From positions 62,001 through 126,000 of the forward strand of contig JAMAHW010000070.1 in the NCBI GenBank assembly GCA_023627715.1: 64,000 bases of DNA. Reading direction: 5' to 3'. Below the pieces are notes generated by a model. That model did no database searches. It was not told the origin of the DNA and worked only from the letters and a program-made list of their open reading frames with translations. The position numbers were made by a program, and so were the translations under genes. The stretch's first letter is position 1; every line of letters begins with the position of its first letter. This DNA is from Periconia sp. R9002 (lineage: Eukaryota > Ascomycota > Dothideomycetes > Pleosporales > Periconiaceae). Of the stretch, positions 22,478 through 33,344 are shown piece after piece.

Positions 22478-23258
22478 GGCTCGACTGATCCAAATCGTAG
22501 ATTTGATGACTAGGAAGATCTGAAATTCAAATTGGACGTGTCTATTTGAAGTCCTCAGGCAACAAGCATATATACTTGTATACCTAGGTACGTGCGCGGC
22601 GATTACATAATGCAGCAAACGCACAAGGTCACGTGGGACACATGTGGGTTTGATGTAGACAACCACAGTAAAGGGATTGTAAACGCCCGCAGAAAGATCA
22701 AAATGGTGTTGTCTCGGATGAATCACAAGCCCTAAATGGACCTCTATGGCATCGTCATCGCGTTAACATGGGAAACATGCAAAAGGTTGGAATCAATATG
22801 GAACGAGCAGTGGTTAAATTTGTGAATATCCAAGTAAGAAATCTTCAGGAGCTCTAGTTAAGAACCATTATGAAAATTGCACAGAAAAAAAATAACAGAA
22901 GAGGTTTTAAAACGAGACCAGTTTTGCATACATTATACAGCGGAATAGAGTTAAGGTTCACGCTTGCAATCCATAGCCTTGAGCTCAGCGATCCAAGACT
23001 TTTCCAGTCGCGGTTCTTCAACCCACCATAGTATCGCATAATGCGAAACTCAATCGGTCTATAGAGACACTGCAACATGTTATCCTCTGGTTTTATCAGA
23101 GCTTCAGAATGCCTTTAAACAATTCAGCACGGCAAGAATGGTATGAACAATGTAACTATTGCATAATATCTTTCATTGGGAAAAATTGGTTATCGAAAAG
23201 TTTATGGTCATTCTGCGTGCCTCCAAGGACATTAAAAAAATACATTTCCAATCCACCT
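22478..23258. other. intergenic, no gene seen
   Basis: This holds the upstream region of the FtsJ-type gene and the 3' flank of the RING gene that ends at 23259. Short frames only. Confidence 0.45.
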
Positions 23259-23897
23259 TCAAACCCCCTCATGGTACTGTATCAACAGCCCTGAATAGTC
23301 GAGGTGGGGTTGGTCAAGGTACGCAACTACAAGACCGATTGCCATGTGATCTAGATCGTAGGTAATACTGTAATCATCTTCGGCCACGGTCACTTTCCTT
23401 GCCCCTGGAATATTCCCCTGGCAGTCATACATTACTTCACGCCATCTCATCTGGGCGCGCAATGGAGATTAGCAAAGTTTCCTCCAAGATTCTGTGGGAT
23501 GGATGTTCTCTACCACTTGCCGCAATTCATTGAGGAATGGCTCGAAGTCGAACGGGCCCTCATTGGGACCTTGACAGTGCATGTTATTCACCGCGGCTAG
23601 GTATCCAGAGATCCACACTTCGAAGTTAGTGATGCTTGAGTTATCTGGGGTTCGTGTGAATAATTGCCATCGGCACATAGGACACGAGCTGTGTTCTCCG
23701 CTCTCGATCCTTGCGCGACACCAATCTTGTAAACAATCATGGTGGAAAACATGACCACAGTGCTTAATCATGGCTTTGCAGTCGTTACTATCCGACAAAC
23801 ATATGGCGCATTCCTCTTGGACCCGTGGATCGTCCAGCCGAAGCTTTAAGAGACGGTGCCAATTAAATATTTGATAACTAGAAGGGAAAGGATCCAT
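23259..23897 (-). CDS. small RING-H2 finger protein
   Basis: Two exons, complement 23514-23897 and 23259-23450, give 191 aa. The first frame reads into a TAA, but a phase-compatible 63-nt intron (donor GTAGAG, perfect branch point GCTAAT, acceptor CCCAG) removes it and joins RQVV to MRWREV. The RING-H2 motif is complete: EECAICLSDSNDC, KHCGHVFHHDCLQDW and SSCPMCRW, at about residues 29-78. Zn-binding spacing is C-x2-C, C-x-H-x2-H-x2-C, C-x2-C. RING-H2 proteins usually act as E3 ubiquitin ligases that recruit an E2; the target is unknown. No signal peptide or TM helix is seen. It is the first of five RING genes within 16 kb. Confidence 0.8.
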
Positions 23898-25397
23898 GGT
23901 TGTTTTACTTAAAATTTTTGAATCTCTAAGAGAATGGTGAATCTACCAGGGTTCTTGAAAAATTTAGGGGCTCTAGCGAAGTAAATGACTTGGTATTGAG
24001 GGTATTAATATATAGAATGGTATCACAGCTTTCGACCAGTGAAGAGATCTTTTAAACACGAGCATTGTGAGTAACAAGGGATGGTGTAGTGCTACAATGT
24101 TATAGCGTATTCGATGTTCCGACACAAGGGCCTGGAGAGACGGCTGCAACTATCAGTGTTGTCAATAGGTAATACTAGAGACTATTATCGCCGCAACATA
24201 TACTCCATTATTCTGTCTAGTGTGCAAACCGTTTGCCTCCAATTCTTTATTTGCGGTATACTCTTGTGTTTGCTTCTTCCTTAAAACATTACCAAATTTA
24301 CTGAATTCGCACATTGTTGACGCAAACGAGGCTGTTCTTCTACACTAGAACCCTGAACTTTGAGAACAAAATGCAAGACTGTAGAGGAATGTCCTATGTT
24401 GAGTGAAAGCTTGAAATAGCAAAGATGACATTGTAGCATATCATAACTTTCCCGTGCTTAATTGAGACAGTACTATAGAAACGTATTTTGGTTTCCTTTA
24501 TTGTAAAAGTGGCCTTGAGTTTTGAAGCAAATTATGGCAAGTTTGTAGTAAATAATGATTGTACGGCACTGAGTGGATTTTAGTGCCTTGTGAACATAGA
24601 GCGATCTATGCGTATTGACACATCCTGATTTTCACACTACAGGAAGCTCCATTACTATGAACAATTGAATGAAATGACACTTTCTCTCTTATCACGTGAC
24701 GCATTACCATTTTGCCCATCTCGTCAGCTAGTAAACATGCCTAATCCATTGAAATCAGGTAGAGTACAGAAAATACTTTCCTCGCGAGCGTCTTTTTCAG
24801 TCATTTACTGAGATTTATACGCATCATCATTTCTCTTCGCCATCCGGAGTTCACATTAACACTGAAGCTCCCAACGGTGATTGTACAATGAACGACTGCT
24901 CACTCCATGTCTCTCCGTCAGTGAACAGTCATTTTATTTACTGACATTCACTTACTCTATGTAAAATATCACATCAACGACGTCGGGTACCTGACATGTT
25001 TTTGATTCAAAACATCCCTCATCACATGCATACTTTCTCACACCCATGCCCTAACTGGACAGATGGGACATTATTCCCTATGGTTGGATGTTCTTTGTCT
25101 CAATTTTTTTATCATAAACTCCAGCTTTCGAAATGAGAAGCTAATCTCTAAATTCCAAACAAAGAGTTGATGAGTAGAAACAAAGACGCCCGAACACATG
25201 ATCGATCCCAGGGCTTCAAGACATTCCTTTCACGCGATACCGTTAGGTTTCCAAAACAAAGAAATTTCTCGTGAACAACTAGCGGGATTCTATGCATGCG
25301 CATAGGTCTCCATTCCTGTCCCTCTGTAATTATATTGTCCACGCTCAAATTGATTTGTCTGACATCGCCACCGAAGTTCTCCAAAATTACGAAAAAA
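23898..25397. other. 1.5-kb intergenic region between two divergent RING genes
   Basis: AT-rich, with no frame of note. The plus-strand frame of the next gene is open from an ATG at 25296, but its first 34 codons look like leader. Confidence 0.45.
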
Positions 25398-27305
25398 ATG
25401 GGTAAACTCAAAGAGGGTACATACCTACACTACACTACGCGTCAGAAGACGCAAATGTGCTTCTGCGCCAATGCGAAGAGCCATGAGCAATGGTATCCAG
25501 TGGTCGATGAGTCACCAGAGCTCGAGCGCGCTGTTCTGTCCTGGATGAAACTCAATGACGTGAATACTTGCTCTAAGGACGAGTGGTTGTTATATGGAGA
25601 CGCCGGGGGCGTGCAGTGGAAGGGAGAACCTTCGGAGCACGCGCGAACTCGAACTAAAAAGGGTGAGAGACGGGAGAAGGCAAATAAAGAAGGGGAGGAG
25701 AAACATATATCCTTCAGACAATGGATGGTTGATTCTGTAGACGGAGGACAGGCGAGGCGTGGGAGAGAACGACGAAAGAAAAATGAAAGAGGGGAGAATG
25801 GAGAGAAGCAAGATGCGGCAGAGAAGAGCGGCAAAAGAGCGGAACGTGACAAAGAAGAGAAAGCAGGTAGGGGAATGTCGTTCAAGCAATGGATGGTGGA
25901 CTCGGTAGACGGAGGTCAGGCAAGACGTGAGAATGAGAGACGTAAGAGAGCGAGACGTGAGAATGAAAGACGAAATAGACATGATAGAGACGAGAAGGAG
26001 AGAGTCATGTTGAAAAAGGGAGAGGATGATAAAAGAGAAGGAAACATGAGCGATAGTGAGTCATCATTCAAAGAAGGGGTGGCTGGCTCAATGGATGAGG
26101 TACGGACAAGACACAGAGACCAGGGCAGAAATAAAGAGGGGAAAGATGGAAATTCCGGTGTAAAAGAACATCAGACAACGTATGATGGCGGGCGTAAGGG
26201 ACACCCTGATGAGCAACGTCCAGACGCACATCAGAGCAAAAGCACCGATAGCAAAAAGACCCCACCGGAGCGAGACCCCATGAACTTGCACTCCATAACA
26301 CAGCAAATCAATGATCTCGAACATTGGATCGGAGAAACTTCCTTCAACCCTTGGTATCCTCTCTCTGAACCTTCGCGCGATGCTCCATCCACCTCATCTG
26401 AGCACCTTTCGTCCCCCTTTACGACGGCTCCACCCTCTCAGCGTACTTTTCTGACCTCCGGCCTTACGCACATCAAGCGGGGGGAGAAACTAGCGAATGG
26501 AGAGCTATGCCCGGTTTGTCATGCGTCTTTCACGGTACAAGAAAAAGCACATTTCGTAGTGCAAATTAAAGTCTGCGGACACTACGTGCATCAAGAATGC
26601 CTCATCGACCATTTTCGCGGTTGTGATACAAACATGGGTACTTGCCCTGAGTGCCATGCCGCTTTGTGCACAAGGAATTGCACCGAGAAGCTGGATATGG
26701 ATCGAGAAGCAATATTTGGAGTTGAGGGATTTACAGATATGAAGAATGTTCTTGAGGTCGCTGTTCCTACCGATGTCATAGACGGCGAGGACGATGAAAA
26801 GACTAGAGAAACTGTGCTGTGCGCAAGTGAAGAAGAGGTTGCCGCTTGCCTCATCAGAGTATTGAAAAATCACGTTGCACGGTTTTTGAGGTCAGAGCTT
26901 GAGAAGCGTATCGAGGGTTATGGACTGCGAGAGGTTGATTGGCTTGCCATTGTGACTTGTACTATTGACAGTTTCAGGGCGAAGGGATTTCCGTTGCAGG
27001 AGTGCCGATTTGTTCTTTCCGATGGTGCGTTTCTCAAGTTTCTCATTTTTGCCGAGTTATTGAGAATGGTGAAGAGTAGCAAAATGGGGGCGCGAGGGGA
27101 TGGCAGTTTGTTAAGTGTCTTGTTGGGGACACTCGAGGGGAAGGAGCTAGAGAGTCTGATGGAAAAATTCCGGATGGCGAAAACGAGTTTGGACGCTGAG
27201 ATGAAGAAATGGAAGGAACAAGGGAAGAAAGGAGTAGAGTGCAAGTATGTTGTGAAAGATGCCTATGGGATCGCTATGAAGATTGTAGCACGTATTAGGG
27301 AATAA
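25398..27305 (+). CDS. large RING-finger protein with 56-residue charged repeats
   Basis: An intronless 635-aa frame starts from the ATG at 25398 (MGKLKEGTYLHYTTRQKTQ). An in-frame ATG at 25296 exists, but the 34 residues between look untranslated. Residues about 75-300 are extremely Lys/Arg/Glu-rich and contain a tandem repeat that begins SFRQWMVDSVDGGQARR and then SFKQWMVDSVDGGQARR, 56 residues apart. A third, diverged copy (SSFKEGVAGSMDEVR) follows. A RING-H2 domain follows near residues 370-430: CPVC, then KVCGHYVHQECL, then TCPECH. The last 170 residues are helical (LIRVLKNHVARFL, then WLAIVTCTIDSF, then FLIFAELLRMV). The protein is probably an E3 ubiquitin ligase with a disordered, charged N-terminal arm; its targets are unknown. 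The C-terminal helical part resembles that of the RING protein at 36.7 kb in layout. Confidence 0.8.
   Translation: MGKLKEGTYLHYTTRQKTQMCFCANAKSHEQWYPVVDESPELERAVLSWMKLNDVNTCSKDEWLLYGDAGGVQWKGEPSEHARTRTKKGERREKANKEGEEKHISFRQWMVDSVDGGQARRGRERRKKNERGENGEKQDAAEKSGKRAERDKEEKAGRGMSFKQWMVDSVDGGQARRENERRKRARRENERRNRHDRDEKERVMLKKGEDDKREGNMSDSESSFKEGVAGSMDEVRTRHRDQGRNKEGKDGNSGVKEHQTTYDGGRKGHPDEQRPDAHQSKSTDSKKTPPERDPMNLHSITQQINDLEHWIGETSFNPWYPLSEPSRDAPSTSSEHLSSPFTTAPPSQRTFLTSGLTHIKRGEKLANGELCPVCHASFTVQEKAHFVVQIKVCGHYVHQECLIDHFRGCDTNMGTCPECHAALCTRNCTEKLDMDREAIFGVEGFTDMKNVLEVAVPTDVIDGEDDEKTRETVLCASEEEVAACLIRVLKNHVARFLRSELEKRIEGYGLREVDWLAIVTCTIDSFRAKGFPLQECRFVLSDGAFLKFLIFAELLRMVKSSKMGARGDGSLLSVLLGTLEGKELESLMEKFRMAKTSLDAEMKKWKEQGKKGVECKYVVKDAYGIAMKIVARIRE
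25713..26110 (+). repeat. in-gene tandem repeat, two good copies and one diverged copy
   Basis: The copies start at 25713, 25881 and 26067 and code for the SF(R/K)QWMVDSVDGGQARR module and its charged tail. The first two differ mainly at third codon positions over the first 50 bases, which suggests selection on the peptide. The copy interval is 168 bp and then 186 bp. Confidence 0.8.
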
Positions 27306-27880
27306 GCAAGATTCTTAGTTTTCCTGCAACGGCGATCTCCTCTATCGGAGAGATCAATCAATATTTTCATTTGCTCGTCTACCACCCGACTTGTCACCTT
27401 TCACAACTTTAAAATATAATGTGCCTCCCTATATAGCGGGATACCTGATGTACTAAATCAACTGTTAGGTACTTTAAATTTTCGTAACTATAAAAACTAC
27501 ATATGTGTATAAAATAACTGTTATTAAGCTTTAAAACATGTTTTAGCAGTAAAATATTACTATTAGCTTCATAAATACTATAAGGTACATGATGTAGATA
27601 CGTCTACGCGGCCTTGGCAACTTGACATGCTTAACGTTGTGTTCTTGTAAGCGTACAGCTGAAATGTATCTACCAGCAAGGCAACCGTTTTCGGACCAAT
27701 GGAAATCTCCTCTACCCGAGCAGCGTGCTTTGTAGCGCCAAGCCAGATACCGTATAATGAGAGACATTACGCGTCATTCCTGAAGATCCGATTCATCTAC
27801 AATCTAGGCAGCAAACTAGTTGAAAAGGAAGTCAGATAAGGTTGCCCGCTGCTCTCTGTCAGTAGCTGCAAGGCACCAAG
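27306..27880. other. intergenic, no gene seen
   Basis: AT-rich 3' flank of the RING gene and upstream sequence of the V-ATPase gene; no frame of note. Confidence 0.45.
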
Positions 27881-28596
27881 ATGTATCCATCAGATGTTTG
27901 GTAAGGTATTCCACCAAACTTCAAACATTGTATTGAACTCTACTTACGGAATTTTCTTCTTCTAGTCCTGTTTACGCAGTGTGTAGCCCTCGCCAAAGTC
28001 TCTATCGGATGACTAATTGCCGGGAATGTAGCCCTTTTTCAGCAACATGGGTTGCGCGTGCGCCATTATATTTGGTGTTCTCGGAGCCGCATATGGAACT
28101 GCGAAGGCTGGAATTGGCGTCTCTGCAGCAGGCGTCCTTCATCCAGAGTTAATCGTCCAGAGTTGGTACCCCTCATCCTCCGTTTACTACGATCATTTAC
28201 CAACAATGAAGATTCTATCCCAGTAGTCATGGCTGGCGTCCTTGCCATCTATTCCCTCGTTATCTCCGTTATGATTGCTAATTCCCTGCAACCCGAAACC
28301 CACCTTTTTACCTCCTTCACACATCTCGGCGCCGGCCTCGCTGTTGGCATGTGTGGGCTGGGTGCGGGCTTTGCGATTGGGATAACAGGAGACGCAGGAG
28401 TAAGGGCGAATTGTCAGCAGCCGAAAATGTTTGTAAGCATGATGTTGATTATGATTTTTGCGGAGGTGCTTGGTAAGTCGTAGATCGAGATCCGTAATAA
28501 GCGGTAAGGAGGTGTTGGCTGACAAGGCGGTTAGGGTTGTATGGGATGATTATTGCATTATTGATGCTGTCGAGGACTGCGAATGTGAGCTGCTGA
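27881..28596 (+). CDS. V-type ATPase 16-kDa proteolipid (c subunit), divergent
   Basis: Five exons, 27881-27900, 27964-27976, 28032-28161, 28212-28472 and 28535-28596, total 486 nt and 161 aa. That is the usual length of fungal Vma3. Exon 2 is only 13 nt long. The spliced product starts MYPSDVCPVYAPFF, as Vma3 proteins do (CPVYAPFF). It has four hydrophobic segments, including [20 protein letters not shown]. The essential proton-carrying Glu is present in the fourth segment (IFAEVLGLYG). The c ring sits in the vacuolar membrane and carries protons through Vo. The intron 3 donor (GTTGGT) is weak but is the only phase-consistent choice that restores [13 protein letters not shown]. Many positions differ from the strongly conserved fungal consensus ([31 protein letters not shown]). 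A second, relaxed copy is therefore possible beside a normal gene elsewhere. Confidence 0.88.
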
Positions 28597-29164
28597 GAGG
28601 GAAGACGAGGAAATTCGGGACGGTCGTCGGCAACTTTGTGCGAGACGTGTTTGCTTTACCCCAGGTTCCCCAGCAAAAGATCGGCGGCCTGGGGTGGACT
28701 GGGCGGGATCGGGGGGTGGATTGGGGAGGATCTGAATTCTGAGGCTGGGGGATTGGGGTGGCGGATAGTGTAGAAGGTAGGTGTTTCATTTGCCCTGCGA
28801 GATTGGGTGTGGGTTGGGGGGATGTAAAGATGGGGTTTGGATGGAGATTTCACGTGATCTATCATGGGGAATAATACATGTGTATGTACCTGTTGTCATT
28901 CTCGTATCATAATATGCCTCTAATTGTTTACATTATACCTAAATGTCGTGATTTGATAGCTTAACTTACTATTTTAACATATTATAGGCAGTGTGAGGAG
29001 GGAGGGAAACAGGTGGACCGTGAGCTACACAGTTCAAGGCCAAAAAAGGGAAACAAGAACATCCTGAACATTTGGAGAATTACGAGTTAGGACTATGGAT
29101 TGAGGGTCGCGTGGAGGTTGGTCTGAAGTCATTAATTGATCTGGCTATCATTGTCGCATCCTAT
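28597..29164. other. 3' flanks of convergent genes
   Basis: This is a G-rich to AT-rich spacer between the V-ATPase gene and the minus-strand flavoprotein gene. No gene is seen. Confidence 0.45.
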
Positions 29165-31578
29165 CTAGTCATACATCATCTTGTCCCACAGGTCATTAGA
29201 ATATCTCTGTCTTAGTTGCGCAAGTGTCCAGCCTTGCTCGAGCCCAATTGTCTCGAGCCTGGACCGGAACTCAGGAATTTGATCCTTGTACGCAACTTCT
29301 TTCAGGTAAGTCCTAGCCTCTTTTCCCTTGAACTGGAAACGATCCCATTCTTTCGCCCAATGGGGTCGCACATTACCGCCATAGCTCATCCAGAGATTGA
29401 TGACTCGTTGCGCAAAGTCTTGCCACTCGTCGTCGGCGACGGCGTCGGGAAGTGTGAGAACCTCGATCGATAGCGTGCCCAAATCGTTGCCTTTTTGTGG
29501 AGCCATGAGTACGTCGCTTCCGCCCATCAATCTCATTTCCAGCGCAACGCGCATCGCAGAAGACGGGTCAGTCCCAGTTTCGGCGTCCTGGTAAACAAGC
29601 TTGATGACGTCCCACCAGGCGCGCTGCACGATGCTGAAATCCGGTTTGGTGGGGTCGTCTTTTCGCGGCGGAAGCGGGATTTGAAGCTCCACATCACGCA
29701 CGCGCATATTTTGTATGCCACGGCGGAAGTGCAAAGCGTTGGGGAGGGATGTCTTGTAAGTGGGGGTTTTATCCTCGCCAAACGTGGGTGGGAGAGAGGC
29801 CATCGCCAACGTAGCTAAAAGCTGGCATTGCCAGTACCCAGGGATGGCGTTGAAAAATGGATTCGACGTGACGACCCCGCCTAGCCAGTTTTGAACCCAC
29901 TGGACAAAGACACCGGCGTCGTTGGGGTATTCTGCTGCTCCAGCGGAGTCGGGCGTGGTGTTAAAGGTATTGGTCCAAATCTTTCTCTGGTAGGGAAACC
30001 AGAACCACCTTTCCTCATTAGCTGGGCACTATGAAAGATAGTAGTCGACTTACTCGCTGTAGTAGTCATTTGCTGCGCGTCGTTCGAATGTCTCTTTGGC
30101 AGAAGCCAGTAATTCATTTGCATTCGGTGAGTGGAACCAATCACTGCGGAGTGCGAGAGGTATGTCGTTCTTGTCAAGTGGGGGAACGCCCAGCCCGACA
30201 TCTTCTTTCACGGGTTGCTGAATGGAAGTCAGCAAACCATCAAATGACAAACAATTGTGATAGCTTACAATGACTGCGTAGGTCATAGCGTCGAGTTCAA
30301 ATGTGATGTGTGTTACTACACCTAGCAGGCCGAATGCGCCTGCTGCTGCTTTTATCTGAAGTGGGTCGTCCACTACTTGAATCTGACCATTGCAGTCAAC
30401 GTACTCGATTCGACGGACATAGTCGGACAGCGTCTTGTGCGAAATACCAGCCCCGTGGCATATGGGCCCATTTACACCTCCGATTGTTACCTGAGAAAAG
30501 TGTCAGCACTAGAGAACGAGTCACATAATGATATGTTTGACGTACTTCAACAAGTATGACGTCCGCAGGCAATGACCACGCATTTCCTGCGATGGCCCAC
30601 CGCCTGAACTCTTCATTGGTAACGGCAGCACCAACCCGACACAACCTCTTTCTACCCACCACTGTTTCCTCTTTCAATTCGATTGTTTTGAGCTCGGATA
30701 CAGCGCTTGGGTCGTACTCTCCGGGAATTAGCGAGGTCGGATCCGGCAACGTATTGACAGTTGTGAGGTTGACGAATGATATAAACAGCTCATTATCTTC
30801 GGAGAATACTGGACTCCAGCTGTGCCTGTACCCCGCACATCGGACGCGGTAGTTGTTGGCGATCGCATATTGAACGATCCTCTGCACGCCGCGAATGGTG
30901 GTTGGAAGGAAGGTAAACCTAGGCAAGTTCTGGACTGTCTGGCCCCAGTTCGAAAATGGAACATCAGCGTAACACTATTGCAAGGGTAAGAATCGATTTT
31001 TGAAAGGAGTGTGTTAGAGATTACCTCTATGACCTTTGTGTCCGTGGCGTCTTCGTACAAAATGGGAAGATCCTGGACATGTTTGTGATGCGGATGAAGA
31101 ACATCTTTGATGGCCGCCTTGAGGTCAATCGCATGCACGAAAAGCTTCTTGAGCTCTTTCAGCAATGAGAAATGGTGTTCCACTGGTGGACTTTTATGCT
31201 GGTCTTCGCGAAAGTCTTTCCCCTTGACAACATCTGATGCCTGTTTGCCTTCAATAAAATCCGCAATCTGCCCTTTGAGTTCATCACTCTGAATGTTATT
31301 GAATGCCTTTTTGATGAACAAGTTAGCGCAATTGTGACAGAAGAGTGGTTCACTATTCGTACAGTTTTGTATGTTGACGTGTACCTGAACGTGCGAAGAA
31401 AGCCACGAATTTGCGCTTCTGGATTGAAGGTTTCGGCAATGACTGGTTTCAGCACGTCGTCCTTCAACGCGGAATAATCAACTTTGTCGAACTTTGTTGA
31501 GTAGTCCTCTACGTGATTCAAGATTTCTTTCAAGATGTGGGTGCGCTCGAGGGTCTTTGCTCGCAGTGGAGTCTCCAT
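29165..31578 (-). CDS. FAD-linked oxidase of the sugar-1,4-lactone oxidase (ALO) type
   Basis: Six exons on the complement: 31385-31578, about 31025-31286, 30546-30974, 30269-30490, 30054-30217 and 29165-30008, giving about 704 aa. Only the first intron is uncertain. A 32-nt intron ending at 31353 is in phase but too short, so I prefer a 98-nt intron ending at 31287. The FAD-binding PCMH domain has VRCAGYRHSWSPVF, whose His is in the place where vanillyl-alcohol-oxidase relatives attach FAD covalently. TIGGVNGPICHGAG and AGAFGLLGVVTHITFEL follow. The C-terminal RPHWAKEWDRF is the hallmark of the D-arabinono-1,4-lactone oxidase domain. About 190 extra N-terminal residues precede the FAD domain. 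The protein probably oxidises a sugar lactone or alditol with O2. A 51-nt intron (30218-30268) has no stop and keeps frame if retained. Confidence 0.85.
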
Positions 31579-32654
31579 GTCCTTATCTAGCAGAGGTAGT
31601 GGGCCAAGTAATATACTGATTATGATGGTCTGTCACGTTGAAAAAGTGCCATGTAGGATACTAACATAATTCTAAGAGGAGGGTCAGGCAACACCAACTT
31701 ATGTATCAGAGTTTGCACACTCCAGAAAAATCAGAATCCTCAGCCGCAGACTACAGACTTGACCGACTTTGGGGCTGGAACAGTGAATGTGATCTTCCAT
31801 CGAGGTGTGGCAGCCTTGTGACAATCTCAGCCGTACCAAGGAAGCCACCAAATTCTGGAGGACTCAGCATTCATGTGCGACCTCTTGAAGTCAATATAGC
31901 GCAACACACACTCGAAACAACCATCAAGTATAGCTGCTAGCAGAATGTTGCGAACAACACCATGCAGAATCTTCACGCACATGAACGCATTTAATCTGTC
32001 TCTCCACTGCCGAGCTAATCAACTGATCGCACCTGGGACAAGGTGGGGAGCGCACGCGAAGTCCGTATTGGCTGGAGTTGAGGATGACCTGAGATGGCAG
32101 CGCTGAACTTAGGTAGGTATATACTAACACTAATCGTAACGAAAGTCAGCAGCTCAGAACTGAGATGATGATAGCAAAGCATACGACTTCTCATTCGTCA
32201 AATCCGATGACAGGCTGAGGTGGCTGCGCTGAAGTAAGAGGACGGTAATCGTATTTTGATCATGAGCGCGATTAAGCTTACGTGTTTCCCTAGCTGAACC
32301 TTAATTTAAAAGATCAACCGTATTATCGCATGGAGAGCAGCGAGCGGGGTAATCGTGAACTTAGAGAACCAATTGTTCTCTTACCTGGTTATAACATCCT
32401 TTTTTGGTTTCTTCCTTTTGAATCATGTTTTTTTGGAGGTAGAACCCCTCCTAATAGTTCACCAAAAACAAAGGGGGGTAACATGTACGGGCTGGCCCCC
32501 ACCCCCCTCCGTCCTTCGGTAAGGCCTTGGCAGGTGAAACTGAGCGATTTTCTGAATTCTCAGCTCCTCTCCTGTCCACAACATGCCTTCCTTGTTGTCT
32601 CCCTAAGTTTAGGGGATATTCAGCTTGTATGATACAGGGTTTCATCACTAGCTA
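31579..32654. other. intergenic region upstream of the flavoprotein gene
   Basis: No gene is supported. The plus-strand frame 32330-32632 has no motif and an odd composition. The right end grades into the Tc1/mariner remnant, but no terminal inverted repeat could be delimited. Confidence 0.4.
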
Positions 32655-33067
32655 TCCGAAGGGCCCCCTTCTTCTCTTTAATAAAAGGCTCTATTGATGG
32701 GAATACTTATCGGGATAATATTATCCCTCTAATTTATTAGTTTAAGAAGTCTATTCCTATCCCTATTATTATGGAGGATACGGTTTTAATTCACAGGGCT
32801 AGGGCTACTCGAGCCCTCCATCAGATTCTTCAAATGATATAGCCAGCCAATTCACCTGATTTCAATCTAATTGAAAATGTATAGAGACTACTAAAACACG
32901 GATTTGAAATGCGATTTTATAAGACTAAAGAAAAAGCTAGGCTCAATGTACAAGAAGAGTGGGATAGGATTACTATACAAGGCTTCAAACACTTTGTATC
33001 TAGTATAAGAGAGCGTTGTTTAGCAGTAATTCAAGTAGGAGGGGGCCATACAAATCTAGCACATTAG
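32655..33067 (+). mobile_element. Tc1/mariner-type transposase remnant with RIP-like stops
   Basis: The plus-strand frame that ends at TAG 33065-33067 reads as the C-terminal third of a fungal Tc1/mariner transposase. It shows IIMEDTVLIHRARATRAL (second catalytic Asp region), then PANSPDFNLIENV (third catalytic acidic residue), then RERCLAVIQVGGGHT at the end. Three in-frame TAGs interrupt it, at 32738-32740, 32840-32842 and 32882-32884. The last two stand exactly where the family has Trp (WPANSPD, ENVWR). A TGG-to-TAG change is CpA-to-TpA on the other strand, the signature of repeat-induced point mutation. No N-terminal helix-turn-helix part or inverted repeats were found, so the copy is truncated and dead. 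Confidence 0.85.
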
Positions 33068-33344
33068 GTGTCCTACTACGTAGGGAGGCACGTTAATAAG
33101 ATGTATACTTTTTCTTCTACAAAAGCTCTATGCAAGCCTTCCCAGTGTCATGCTTTAGTTGCCTGTAGTAGTTATTTGCGTCTCGCCAACTTAATGCGGT
33201 GCATACCCAAATAACACGGAATAAACCAAGGACCGAATGATCGCATACATCATGAGTCATGAAACCGGGTATGATTTGCTCCTGTCACAGTCCCCTAGCA
33301 AATCGAGCACTCTGTAACCCTCCCACTCGTGGTTGTGCCAGCAT
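33068..33344. other. spacer right of the transposon remnant
   Basis: Nothing recognisable; possibly transposon flank and 3' sequence of the broken RING gene. Confidence 0.4.

Noticed and set aside
23451..23513. Apparent in-frame TAA splitting the 23.3-kb RING gene
   Set aside because: A 63-nt intron with GTAGAG donor, exact GCTAAT branch point and CCCAG acceptor is in phase and removes the stop, so this case is ordinary splicing.
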